Below, piece after piece: positions 16,223 to 24,241 of a stretch of DNA of 64,000 nucleotides. The DNA is from a candidate division WOR-3 bacterium (GTDB lineage: Bacteria > SDB-A), in contig JAFGON010000073.1 in assembly GCA_016926475.1 (NCBI GenBank), positions 1 through 64,000 of the forward strand. Reading direction: 5' to 3'. Within the stretch, counting starts at the first letter, position 1, and the number at the start of each line of letters is the position of its first letter. The notes beneath the pieces are model-generated. The model had not been told where the DNA came from and searched no databases. It saw nothing but the letters and a program-made list of their open reading frames with translations. The position numbers and the translations under genes were made by a program.

Positions 16223-16769
16223 ACTTTAGCATTTTAATCCTAAAAACCAACTTTTAGACATCTAACTTTTTTTGGAAGCATTAAAATATTCAATCTGAAG
16301 GAAGGGTGTTTCAAGAAACCTGATATCCGTTCAGGTTTTTCCGCGGGTATAAGAGAAAGACCAGGAATCCCTTCTCTAAAAATCGACCTCAGGCAGATGG
16401 TCGAAGGCGTTAGGCCCGTTAAATGAGAGCTCAACGTGCTTGCAGTCGGCATGCTGAAACCTTTCCCTCACATATATTCCATTTTCGAAACCAAGACCTT
16501 TTCAAAAGCTTTAGACATAAAAAAGAATATGGCAAAGTTTGCGGATTTATGAAAGGGCGCAACCATGAAAACGTCTTTTATAGATCGTCAGAAAACATAC
16601 AGTACTCCCAAGAAAGTTAAAGAACTCGACGATTTTTATCGTGTCCGGAAAAGGTCTGGGAAACAGTGCGTTCGAATATTTAATTAAAGCTATTGAGACC
16701 ATATATTGCGTGGAAAAATCATCTGGATTAAATTGAACATTGGAACAAAGGATCTTTATCTCTGAAAAC
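16223..16769. other. Gap without an intact gene; possible decayed coding sequence
   Basis: Between the fdhA promoter and the mobB-like gene no intact gene is convincing. On the plus strand coding-like fragments appear in different frames: about 16239-16420 (with CFKKPDIRSGFSAGIRER), about 16424-16550 (with LAVGMLKPFPHIYSIF), and about 16614-16736 (with IFIVSGKGLGNSAFEYLI). Each ends in a stop, and none could be assigned to a family. This is what a frameshifted, dying gene looks like, but chance is possible. An 8-base-pair hairpin (AAACCTGA/TCAGGTTT, 16316-16338) lies inside. Confidence 0.3.
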
Positions 16770-17114
16770 TCAGAACACTATCACGTCGGCGAGTTTCCTC
16801 GCCATCTCGGAACTCTTTTTAGAAAAAGCGCAATCTCCTTCGATAAAAATTGATACATGAGGGTTGATATATTTCAGCGCTGAATTGCTCTCTATAATCA
16901 GATAATCAGTTTCATTTTCCCTTGCGAGATCAACCACGTGATGAATTCCTCTGTTTAAATCAGTGAAAAGTTTTTCAGGTCTATCGGGATTCGTCCTACC
17001 GTGCCCGAATTTAATGATCTTTGTCTTTTCCTTTGGAAGCTTTTGAAGCAAGAGTCTCGCCGTGGTCGTCTTTCCAACTTTGCTGCATGCGCCAGAAACT
17101 GTGATGATAATCAT
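16770..17114 (-). CDS. MobB-like P-loop protein
   Basis: 114 aa, short. The N-terminus VSGACSKVGKTTTARLL is a Walker A P-loop of the SIMIBI/MobB type, and DYLIIESNSALKYI resembles the Walker B/ESN segment of MobB-like proteins near Mo-enzyme genes. A GTP-binding accessory role in molybdopterin guanine dinucleotide synthesis or delivery is inferred from this and from position beside fdhA. It is shorter than E. coli MobB (about 170 aa) and lacks the usual C-terminal part. Ten bases separate it from the small Cys protein upstream. Confidence 0.6.
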   Translation of the reverse strand: MIIITVSGACSKVGKTTTARLLLQKLPKEKTKIIKFGHGRTNPDRPEKLFTDLNRGIHHVVDLARENETDYLIIESNSALKYINPHVSIFIEGDCAFSKKSSEMARKLADVIVF

Positions 17115-17124
17115 TCGGAACTTA

Positions 17125-17313
17125 TCAGGTAAAACAGCCTAATTGACAGGAAACTATTTTAATTTTCAGACGATTACAGTATCTGCCGATTTCTTTTACA
17201 TCCACACCCAGTTCTGATGCGGCTTCGAAAGCTTTCGAGCATTCGATGCATTCTTTGTTGTCTCTCATGATCATTTTTCGCCTTATTGTTGTTTCAATTT
17301 CTTCAGGAACCAT
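17125..17313 (-). CDS. Small cysteine-containing protein next to mobB-like gene
   Basis: 62 aa from the ATG at 17313 behind GAGGA. No family recognised with confidence. It has helical character, a CIEC pair near residue 22, one Cys in RYCNRL and a C-terminal CQLGCF. Four to five Cys in so small a protein suggest metal or cluster binding, or redox sensing. It lies between the TsaC fusion and the MobB-like gene, spaced 22 and 10 bases. Small proteins ending in a similar GCF tail occur beside Mo-enzyme accessory genes, which is a memory-based association only. Confidence 0.55.
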   Translation of the reverse strand: MVPEEIETTIRRKMIMRDNKECIECSKAFEAASELGVDVKEIGRYCNRLKIKIVSCQLGCFT

Positions 17314-17335
17314 CAAATCCTCTTTTCATTAGCGA

Positions 17336-18424
17336 TCAGGTAATTAAAGTAAAATTTCTGCTCGCTAAATACTTAATAAGATTGTCTATATGGTTTTCCA
17401 ATTCACTCGCCACGCCAAGATAAGCCTCGTAGTCCTTTCCATATGGGTCCGCCACGTGTGTTTTTTTATGTGAAAACTCCGAAATGAGTTTCGTCTTGCC
17501 CTGACCTCCCGACTTCTGGACTTTTTTCTGAATTTTTGCGTCCATAGTCAATATCAGGTCAGCCTCTTCAATGTCTTTTTTGCAGATTTTTTTTGGTTTG
17601 CCGGAAATATCAACTCCGTATTTTTCCTTTATGACCCTTAAAGTTTTATCTGAATAGACAAAGCTTTTATTGTCCACCTTCAAGCCAGCCGAACTGACGT
17701 TTAATTTTATGTCTGTTTTTGTTGATTTAAGTTTTAGAATATATTCAGCCATAGGGCTTCTGCATGTATTGCCTTCACATACAAAACATATAGACAGAGG
17801 CTCATTAGTCTGATATTTGATGTCCATCGAAGTCAGATCGCCCAGGACAAAAGGACTTATTTCACCTTTCCTCAAAACAGTCATCTTTTTGCCTGTTGTC
17901 TCTATGACAGTCGATGCAGGTTTCGCCGGAAGAGATTTGGTCTTGTTCAGAAAGTGGAATTCTTCCTTTGAGAACATGGAAGACAGATGAGATAGATCCG
18001 CTGGATTGTTTTCCCCCGAAATATTCGCCGAAGTTGCGGGCATAATATCCAAAGCCTTGATAATATCCAAAGGAGCGGGTTTTTTGGGTACTCTAACGGC
18101 AATTTTACCGTTTTCGTCAACCAGATGTTCCGGGACCTTTTTGGAAGCTTTTCCGACAACAGTCAGTGAACCAGGCCAATACTTCTGGGTCAAACCGTAA
18201 ATACGAGGGTTGAAATTGTCGAAAAGCCTGTATGCCCTGTCAATAGAATATGTCAGTATAGGTACCCTTTTGTCAGGATTTCTTTTTTTCAGTTTTAAAA
18301 CTTTTTCATAAGCTTCCTTGCTTTCCGGGCTGAATGCAAAACCCCAGACAGTGTCTGTTGGTATCAAAACAACTTTTCCGGAAAGAAACGCCAAGAAAGC
18401 CTTAAGAGTGTTGCATTCAATCAG
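17336..18424 (-). CDS. TsaC/Sua5-type protein fused to low-molecular-weight phosphatase
   Basis: 362 aa fusion. Residues about 10-190 are a YrdC/Sua5 domain that makes threonylcarbamoyl-AMP for tRNA t6A37: IPTDTVWG, TSANISGEN and STVIETTG are visible. Residues about 205-350 are a low-molecular-weight phosphatase with P-loop CEGNTCRSPMAE and the general-acid loop VADPYG. The Thr before the second P-loop Cys is the residue that in B. subtilis YwlE gives specificity for phosphoarginine, where most tyrosine phosphatases have Ile/Leu. In Bacillus ywlC (Sua5) and ywlE are neighbours, so the fusion echoes that pairing. The start is most likely CTG at 18424-18422 within a CTGA overlap of purE; the first conventional codon, TTG at 18394, would cut the domain short. 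Confidence 0.85.
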   Translation of the reverse strand: MIECNTLKAFLAFLSGKVVLIPTDTVWGFAFSPESKEAYEKVLKLKKRNPDKRVPILTYSIDRAYRLFDNFNPRIYGLTQKYWPGSLTVVGKASKKVPEHLVDENGKIAVRVPKKPAPLDIIKALDIMPATSANISGENNPADLSHLSSMFSKEEFHFLNKTKSLPAKPASTVIETTGKKMTVLRKGEISPFVLGDLTSMDIKYQTNEPLSICFVCEGNTCRSPMAEYILKLKSTKTDIKLNVSSAGLKVDNKSFVYSDKTLRVIKEKYGVDISGKPKKICKKDIEEADLILTMDAKIQKKVQKSGGQGKTKLISEFSHKKTHVADPYGKDYEAYLGVASELENHIDNLIKYLASRNFTLIT

Positions 18425-18879
18425 TTTCGTAGAAAGCTCTCCCTGTATTCAGATAATCTTTTCTTTAAATCTTCATCGAAAAGAGCCAAAATCTCGACTG
18501 CGAGAATAGCGGCGTTTTTCGCTCCAGCATTGTCCAGGCTCATAGTCGCGACCGGAATGCCCGAGGGCATTTGAACAGTGGAAAGAATGCTGTCAATTCC
18601 TTTGAGTGGAGACGAGCTCACAGGTACGGCTATCACAGGTAAAATACTCCAGCTAGCGACAACTCCTCCGAGATGAGCGGCGTAACCCGCTATTGTAATT
18701 ATTACTTTAAAACCTCTCGATTGTGCGTTCTTAGCCAATTCCGCGGTTTTTTCTGGCGTCCTGTGCGCCGACGAGATCTCGAAAACGCTTTCTACGCCGA
18801 ATGTTTTTAAAGTTTCTATGACAGTGTCAGCTATTTCACTGTCGGATTTTGAACCGGCTATCACGAGGACTTCAGTCAT
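18421..18879 (-). CDS. purE: 5-(carboxyamino)imidazole ribonucleotide mutase PurE
   Basis: 152 aa. Purine biosynthesis enzyme that converts N5-CAIR (or AIR with CO2) to CAIR. Motifs: IAGSKSDSE at the N-terminus, ISSAHRTPEKT with the catalytic His, AGYAAHLGGVVAS and VQMPSGIPVAT. The usual GGAAHLPG loop is GYAAHLGG here. It overlaps the sigma factor gene by 8 bases and the tsaC fusion by the CTGA. No purK is next to it. Confidence 0.93.
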   Translation of the reverse strand: MTEVLVIAGSKSDSEIADTVIETLKTFGVESVFEISSAHRTPEKTAELAKNAQSRGFKVIITIAGYAAHLGGVVASWSILPVIAVPVSSSPLKGIDSILSTVQMPSGIPVATMSLDNAGAKNAAILAVEILALFDEDLKKRLSEYRESFLRN

Positions 18880-19819
18880 TAATCACCCCCAGAAGGTCTT
18901 TAAGTTTTTCTGATTTAGGCGATTGTCTTAACTTCACAAGCGCCCTATCCTTTATCTGCCTTATCCTCTCTCTCGAAACGCCTAATTCTTGACCGATTTT
19001 TTCTAAAGAACAAGGCGTATTATCCTGAAGCCCAAAATATTTTTTCAGGACAAGTTGTTCCCTGTCTGTCAAATCTCTCATCAGTTTGTTTATCTCCTGT
19101 TCTTCAGCCTGCTTTAAATAAGACTCTTCAGGAGAGAGGTAAGAACTCTGCAAGCTGTCTTTGAAATAGGGGCTTGAAGGATCGAGCGAGATATCCTTTT
19201 GCGCGTATTGATAAGATTCTTCGATATCCCTTATGTCTACATCGAGCATATCTGCCATTTCTTTTATCGTCATCTGAGAATGCTCAATATCCAATCCTTG
19301 TTCTCTGCTGCTCTTCAAAAGCTTTCTCAGTTTCGCCGCTCTGTTATAAGGCATATAAGCGATTTTCTGATTGGAGTATATGTACTGAAGCATTTTCTGC
19401 CTTATCCACCAAACGGCATAAGAGATGAATTTCGTACCGTAGTCAGGATCGAATCTGCTCGCCGCCTGAATCAGACCGGTGTTGCCTTCGTTGATTAAAT
19501 CCATGGTGATGTTATGACTCTTGTCGAACCCCAGGGCGGTCTTCACCACAAATCTCAAATTAGCCCTTACGAGTTTGTTTATTGCTTCTATCCTCTCCGT
19601 TGGATTGCCGTATTTAATTTTTTTTCCAAGCTCTTTCTCTTCATCCCTGGAGAGCATTTTTTCTTTTTTCAAGTCTTTCTCGTACATTCCAAAAGTGTCT
19701 TCCGATATTCTTGTTGAAGCTGGAAGTTTTTTTTCTTCAACGGGAGAAGCGGGTAAAAGATTTTGATCTTTAGCCGAAGGCAGAGCTAAAGAAGGCTTAT
19801 CCCTATCTTCTTTTGCCAA
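18872..19819 (-). CDS. RNA polymerase sigma-70 family factor (primary or group 2)
   Basis: 315 aa without region 1.1. Region 1.2/2.1 begins MYEKDLKKEKMLSRDEEKELGK; region 2 contains LINEGNTGLIQAASRFDP and FISYAVWWIRQKMLQYI; region 4.2 is SLEKIGQELGVSRERIRQIKDRALVKLR. The size is like primary sigma factors of FCB bacteria. Near-consensus -35/-10 promoters across the window fit its being the housekeeping factor, but a group 2 factor cannot be excluded. TTG start behind AGAGGT. Confidence 0.88.
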   Translation of the reverse strand: MAKEDRDKPSLALPSAKDQNLLPASPVEEKKLPASTRISEDTFGMYEKDLKKEKMLSRDEEKELGKKIKYGNPTERIEAINKLVRANLRFVVKTALGFDKSHNITMDLINEGNTGLIQAASRFDPDYGTKFISYAVWWIRQKMLQYIYSNQKIAYMPYNRAAKLRKLLKSSREQGLDIEHSQMTIKEMADMLDVDIRDIEESYQYAQKDISLDPSSPYFKDSLQSSYLSPEESYLKQAEEQEINKLMRDLTDREQLVLKKYFGLQDNTPCSLEKIGQELGVSRERIRQIKDRALVKLRQSPKSEKLKDLLGVIND

Positions 19820-19831
19820 AACAGACCTCTT

Positions 19832-21274
19832 TCATTCATATTCCCAAATATCGTCGCTTGAATTTGCCTCTCTGATTTTACCTTTCTCATCTACTAGAAA
19901 TATATTTCTTCCTTCGATTTTCTTTGAGACAGGCATGTCGAGGATCTCGATGGAAATTTCCGGAAAGTCCTGTCCGAAAGGGCCGAAACGAGACAGTGTG
20001 GCCAGGACATCATCGGTTATTTGATCTTTTTTAGCAGAAAAATCTATTCGGATTTTTCTGCGGAACAGTCCCCCCAAACCTGATTTTTCAAGAGCCTTGA
20101 AAAATTCGCCCACTTTCGAGCTCTCGATTTTTGCTCCGCAGGCTTTTTTGTGACCTCCAAAAGAGCTGAACAAGTTCTGTCGCTCTTCCAAAACCGACAG
20201 TACATCTCCATAAATCGTCCTTCCTTCAACTGTCTCAAAAGAATTTTCATCCAGAGCTCCGACGACGAAAGCCGGTTTGGTTTCAGAAAGGGTCAGCTTC
20301 GAGGCTATGGATCCGAGTATACCCCTGGGTGCATCTTTATCTCTAAAAACCACGAAATGTCCGATATTTTTTTTCATCGACTCCGCCTTCGAAAGAGCTG
20401 TTTCCCGCGCCTCAATCCATTTTCGGGATCTTTTCACCATGGACTCGGCGCTGGTGGTATCTGGACTGTCGGTTAAAAAGTTGAAAGAAAGAGATGATCC
20501 TTCTACTGACATATCCGATGATATTGGAGATATGATAATCCTCTTAATCTCTTCGGTGGTCTCGGGAACAGAGGATTCCTGAAACGAACACAAGAGGTCA
20601 ATAGCCTGAAATCTGAATTTGTCAAGTGCTTCAATTCCTCTTTTCACGATTGTTCTGTTTTCTCCAACCAGTGGAACCCTGTCGCTGATAGTCCCGAGAG
20701 AAGCGAGCAGCCATAAATAAGGATCCTGTGAAAATTCAAGGGCAAATTTCAAAGCAAGACCGCTTCCGGAGAGATCATCGAAAAGATAATCGCTGTCATG
20801 CCTGTGACAATTCACTATTATTCTGTCTCCAAGATAAGATGCGGGGATTTGGTGATGGTCGGTGACAACGAGCTTGACCCCTTCATCGGACAGATAAGAT
20901 GCTGCGACAGTATCCCTGCTGCAGCAATCTACGGTAATTACCAGATCCGTTTTGTTTTTCTGTATTTCTCTCTTCAAAGATTCGAGGTTCATTCCGATCC
21001 CTTCGGCTTTTCTGTCCGGTATATATGCCCTGACCTTAGCCGCTGATGAAGATAGAGCAAGGTATAAAAGAGAAGCGGCTGAAATACCGTCGCAATCCTG
21101 ATCCCCCCATATAAGTATCTGACCTTTGTTTTCCATGGTCTGCCTGATCACTTTCAAGGCTTTTTCAAATTGAGGAATGCCCGGGGAATCAAGCCAGATA
21201 TCTTCCGTGAGAAAATTTTCTGTCAGATTCCTTTTAGAAATCACCTTTTCGATGAACTTCTCAGCTGAAGGCAT
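19832..21274 (-). CDS. RecJ-like DHH-family phosphoesterase/exonuclease
   Basis: 480 aa, shorter than classic RecJ (about 570). Motif I is ILIWGDQDCDGISAAS (usually GDYDADG), motif II VITVDCC, motif III VVTDHHQIPAS, followed by the DHHA1 domain with SSFGGHKKACGAKI. Expected to be a Mn-dependent 5'-3' single-strand nuclease for repair, or a related nanoRNase-like enzyme. The first Asp spacing is intact, but Tyr-Asp-Ala is Gln-Asp-Cys. Overlaps scpA by 34 bases; SD GGAAG precedes ATG. Confidence 0.85.
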   Translation of the reverse strand: MPSAEKFIEKVISKRNLTENFLTEDIWLDSPGIPQFEKALKVIRQTMENKGQILIWGDQDCDGISAASLLYLALSSSAAKVRAYIPDRKAEGIGMNLESLKREIQKNKTDLVITVDCCSRDTVAASYLSDEGVKLVVTDHHQIPASYLGDRIIVNCHRHDSDYLFDDLSGSGLALKFALEFSQDPYLWLLASLGTISDRVPLVGENRTIVKRGIEALDKFRFQAIDLLCSFQESSVPETTEEIKRIIISPISSDMSVEGSSLSFNFLTDSPDTTSAESMVKRSRKWIEARETALSKAESMKKNIGHFVVFRDKDAPRGILGSIASKLTLSETKPAFVVGALDENSFETVEGRTIYGDVLSVLEERQNLFSSFGGHKKACGAKIESSKVGEFFKALEKSGLGGLFRRKIRIDFSAKKDQITDDVLATLSRFGPFGQDFPEISIEILDMPVSKKIEGRNIFLVDEKGKIREANSSDDIWEYE

Positions 21275-21960
21275 ATCTTCCCGTTAATTTTCCCCTGAGA
21301 AACCGAAAGAAAAGAATTTTTCGCGAGTTCGAGGACAGCCATAAAGCTGGCTATAATCCAGGGTTTGTCTTTTCTGTTGTCGAGAATTTCAGGAAATGGC
21401 ACCTCTCTTGAAGGGTTTTCGAGCATGATATCTGTTATCCTGTCGATTCTATCTTCAAGAGGGATTTGATCTATTATGTATTTAAGAGACTTAATTTTTC
21501 TATACCTTTGTGTTAGTTCTCTCGCCGCGTTGATTAAAAATATCACATCCATGAATTTCTCTTTATCCTCTATCGCCGGTCTTGCGGCAGGTCTTATCTG
21601 AATGTGTCTCAATCCTTCATTTTCCATAGCTTTAAGTCTGCTCGCCGAGTCTCTGAAAAGCTGGTAGATAAGAAGCCTTTGAGTCAGTTCTTCTTTAGAA
21701 AGATCAGGCTCGGAAATTTCTTCGCTTCGAGGTGAAGGCAACAAAGCTCTGGCTTTCATCCTCATCAATGTCGAAGCCATGTCGAGAAAATCGACCGCGA
21801 TTTCCATGTCGAACTCTCTCATCACGTTTATATAAGCTAAGTACTCGTCTGTGATGTGAGAAATAGGTATGTCGTATATATCGAGCCGATCCCTTCTGAT
21901 AAGGTATAACAAAAGTTCGAGAGGCCCTTCAAAAATTTCTAATTTTACAGAAAATCCCAT
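21241..21960 (-). CDS. scpA: Segregation and condensation protein A
   Basis: 239 aa kleisin of the SMC-ScpAB complex. N-terminal FEGPLELLLYLIRRDRLDIYDIPISHITDEYL is diagnostic, with VDFLDMASTLMRMKARALLP after it and a C-terminal winged-helix-like segment. It bridges the SMC heads for chromosome organisation. scpB, often next to it, is not in the window; recJ follows instead. SD AAGGG precedes the ATG. Confidence 0.93.
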   Translation of the reverse strand: MGFSVKLEIFEGPLELLLYLIRRDRLDIYDIPISHITDEYLAYINVMREFDMEIAVDFLDMASTLMRMKARALLPSPRSEEISEPDLSKEELTQRLLIYQLFRDSASRLKAMENEGLRHIQIRPAARPAIEDKEKFMDVIFLINAARELTQRYRKIKSLKYIIDQIPLEDRIDRITDIMLENPSREVPFPEILDNRKDKPWIIASFMAVLELAKNSFLSVSQGKINGKICLQLRSSSKR

Positions 21961-21997
21961 TACCCTTTAAAACCAAACATGTGTGAAATCTAAAATA

Positions 21998-24148
21998 TCA
22001 CGAAAAGATTCTTTCGGGATAACATTTATCGCAAACCGGGCACCACCAATGCCTGCAAGGTTCGCATTTAACGAGTTTTTCGCCGCAATCCGGGCAAGTT
22101 TTGGATGTCGATTTATCAATATCAGGTTCTTTGGCATAGATAGGTTGAACGTATTCAGAGCAGTTTTCACACCAGTATTTGTTATACTTACTTACATAAG
22201 TTGTATTGCCGCCGCATTTAGGGCAGAGAACGGCGTTTTCTTCATTTTTTGAAAGAGGCTTTTCTTCGACAATCGGTTTGGAAGGTGGAACTACTTCAAT
22301 TTTCTCAAGCCCGAAATCGAGCGGCATGTATTTTTCACAGTTGTCGCACCAGTATCTTTGATATTGCTCAATAAACCTGACTTTTTTACCGCAAAACGCG
22401 CATTTCAAGCCTTCATCTTCCGTGGATACTTGCTCAACAGCCGCTTCTAAAATTTCTTCATCCTCCTCTTGAGGACTGACTATTTCTATCTCTTTGATGT
22501 TTATTGCCTCTTCAGGGGCAGTGTCTTGTTTTTTTCCAAAGCCAACCGGCATATACTCTCCACAGGTGTCACACCAATACCTGTCATATTGTTCGATGTA
22601 TCTTGTATTTTTATTGCATTTAGGACAGATAAGTGCCACACCCTCTGATTCACCGGCTCCGACCACAGAAATCTGCTCGGCTTCATCGAGGTTCTCGACT
22701 TCTTCATTTTCAAATTCTAGGTCGAGATCGGCTGTCTCAGACCTTTTAAAATCCTCAACTCGCTGGCTTACATCCAATGCTTCCGAAGTCGCTTCTTGTT
22801 CGGAGGTAAGATTCTCACTCTCCGGCATTGGAGCCACGGTTTCCTCCTCGAGAGGAACCGAAAGTTGCTCTTCTGTCAGGGAAATAGTGCCCAGATCAAC
22901 AGCCTTTTCCTTGGATTGGATAATTTCATCGGAAACTGCCGAAGCAGTCTCTTCCTCTCGTGAAACATCTGTCTTATCGGGTTCATCGCCAACGGTGACA
23001 GGAGAACCCTTGAATCCGACCGGCATATACTCTCCGCAGTTGTCGCACCAAAACCTGTCATATTGAGCAATATACCTCACTTCTTCTTTGCATTTGGGAC
23101 ACCTGAGAACAAGTTGCTCTTCAACGTCCGTATCATCTTCTGAGGGCGCGACAACAGTTTTTACAAAATCCTGCGTTAAATCTTTTTGAACATAGGAAAC
23201 CTGTTGATCCAAATCCTGGACAACAGTCGCTGTCTCCTCTTCTACGGGTTCTTGGGCATCAATGGTATCTTCCACTCTGCCAGTTTCGATAACTTCGGCT
23301 TCCTCAACCTGATCGAAAGCCAGTTTCACAGGTTCATCGGAGGTCGGTTTTTCAATACTCTCGGGGATTATCTCTATCTTGTGTTCCAGTATTTCAGCTT
23401 TCTTTTCAGTCGAGATTTCCGATTCTAAACCAACATATTCCAGGCATTTATCGCACCAATAGCGGCCGTATTCTTCTATCCTTCTCAAAGGAGCTCCGCA
23501 CTTCGGACAGTTCTTTTCCGACACTTCCGCTTTTTCTTCAGCAATTTCCTTTGAAACCGACGGGTATGATTCTTCCTTTTCAGAAGCATATTCAAGGCAG
23601 ACATCGCACCACCATTTTTTATACTCGTCTATGTATCGTAAAGGGGATTTGCAAACAGGGCATGTTCTTTCTTCTGGTTTGTCAGAGGGAGTTTCTTTTA
23701 ATTGCACTGATTCTGGAACCGAGACGTTTTCTTCCTCCATTTCCGAATCTGTATCACTGGAGCTTTCTACAGGTTTCCCAAAGTTGACCGGCATGAATTC
23801 TGCACACATATCACACCAGTATCTGTCGTATTCTTCGAAATATTGAAGTTCATAATTGCATACAGGACATTTAAGCTTGTGTTCAGTTTCCAGCGGGACA
23901 GTTATTTCTTCAACAGGGCTCTCTTCAACAGCTGTTTCTGATATCTCTTCTATGATTTCAGACTCGGCTTCCTTGCCGAATTCCGGTTCCATATATTTTG
24001 CGCAGGTATCGCACCAATACCTATCGTAGGGTTCAATATATCGCAGAAAACTGCCGCAATCCGGGCACTTTAGAGCTTGATCCACTTTAACTGAATCCGA
24101 ACTTTTGAGGTCTTTATCATTGAAAGGTATATCGGAATCATCGAACAT
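21998..24148 (-). CDS. Protein with nine zinc-ribbon repeats and acidic linkers
   Basis: 716 aa built of nine copies of one motif: C-P-x-C, 14 residues, W-C-x2-C-x-E-Y, consensus CPKC....RYIEQYDRYWCD followed by CGEYMPVGFG. First Cys of the copies are at residues 28, 94, 163, 214, 350, 508, 583, 642 and 685. Every copy keeps exactly 14 residues between its CxxC pairs. Linkers of about 30-135 residues are Glu-rich and probably disordered. The ninth copy, at the C-terminus, has three extra Cys and lacks the YDRYW core. No signal peptide or membrane segment, so cytoplasmic. Each unit should bind one Zn; nine identical ligand sets suggest metal storage, a scaffold, or multivalent nucleic-acid/protein binding. 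Function unknown. It heads the scpA-recJ-sigma operon, with SD GGAGG. Confidence 0.85.
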   Translation of the reverse strand: MFDDSDIPFNDKDLKSSDSVKVDQALKCPDCGSFLRYIEPYDRYWCDTCAKYMEPEFGKEAESEIIEEISETAVEESPVEEITVPLETEHKLKCPVCNYELQYFEEYDRYWCDMCAEFMPVNFGKPVESSSDTDSEMEEENVSVPESVQLKETPSDKPEERTCPVCKSPLRYIDEYKKWWCDVCLEYASEKEESYPSVSKEIAEEKAEVSEKNCPKCGAPLRRIEEYGRYWCDKCLEYVGLESEISTEKKAEILEHKIEIIPESIEKPTSDEPVKLAFDQVEEAEVIETGRVEDTIDAQEPVEEETATVVQDLDQQVSYVQKDLTQDFVKTVVAPSEDDTDVEEQLVLRCPKCKEEVRYIAQYDRFWCDNCGEYMPVGFKGSPVTVGDEPDKTDVSREEETASAVSDEIIQSKEKAVDLGTISLTEEQLSVPLEEETVAPMPESENLTSEQEATSEALDVSQRVEDFKRSETADLDLEFENEEVENLDEAEQISVVGAGESEGVALICPKCNKNTRYIEQYDRYWCDTCGEYMPVGFGKKQDTAPEEAINIKEIEIVSPQEEDEEILEAAVEQVSTEDEGLKCAFCGKKVRFIEQYQRYWCDNCEKYMPLDFGLEKIEVVPPSKPIVEEKPLSKNEENAVLCPKCGGNTTYVSKYNKYWCENCSEYVQPIYAKEPDIDKSTSKTCPDCGEKLVKCEPCRHWWCPVCDKCYPERIFS

Positions 24149-24182
24149 CTATACCTCCGTCAAAATGACATAAACGTTTTAT

Positions 24183-24211
24183 TTGCATATTTTCGACTAA
24201 TAATATATACT
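24183..24211 (+). promoter_or_regulatory. Promoter of dapH operon
   Basis: TTGCAT (24183-24188), 17 bases, TATACT (24206-24211). The predicted start of transcription is about 24 bases before the dapH ATG, where no clear SD is seen. It overlaps the divergent promoter of the zinc-ribbon gene, so the two cannot easily be occupied together. Confidence 0.6.
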
Positions 24212-24231
24212 GTCGTCAATTAAGTTGTCAA
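24202..24231 (-). promoter_or_regulatory. Promoter of the nine-zinc-ribbon gene and its operon
   Basis: Minus-strand TTGACA (24231-24226), 18 bases, TATATT (24207-24202); the ATG is about 55 bases further. The -10 hexamers of this and the dapH promoter share bases 24206-24207. Confidence 0.55.
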
Positions 24232-24241
24232 GAAAATAACC

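Noticed and set aside
16240-16452. 70-residue ORF on the minus strand between fdhA and mobB-like genes
   Set aside because: No SD, crosses the possible hairpin and opposes the coding-like plus-strand fragments; probably a shadow.
16137-17124. selC (tRNA-Sec) near fdhA
   Set aside because: Scanned by eye on both strands; no long-acceptor cloverleaf with a UCA anticodon was found.
22494-23066. 190-residue ORF on the plus strand opposite the zinc-ribbon protein
   Set aside because: It exists because the Glu-rich codons of the real gene read as Ser-rich frames on the other strand; no start signal.
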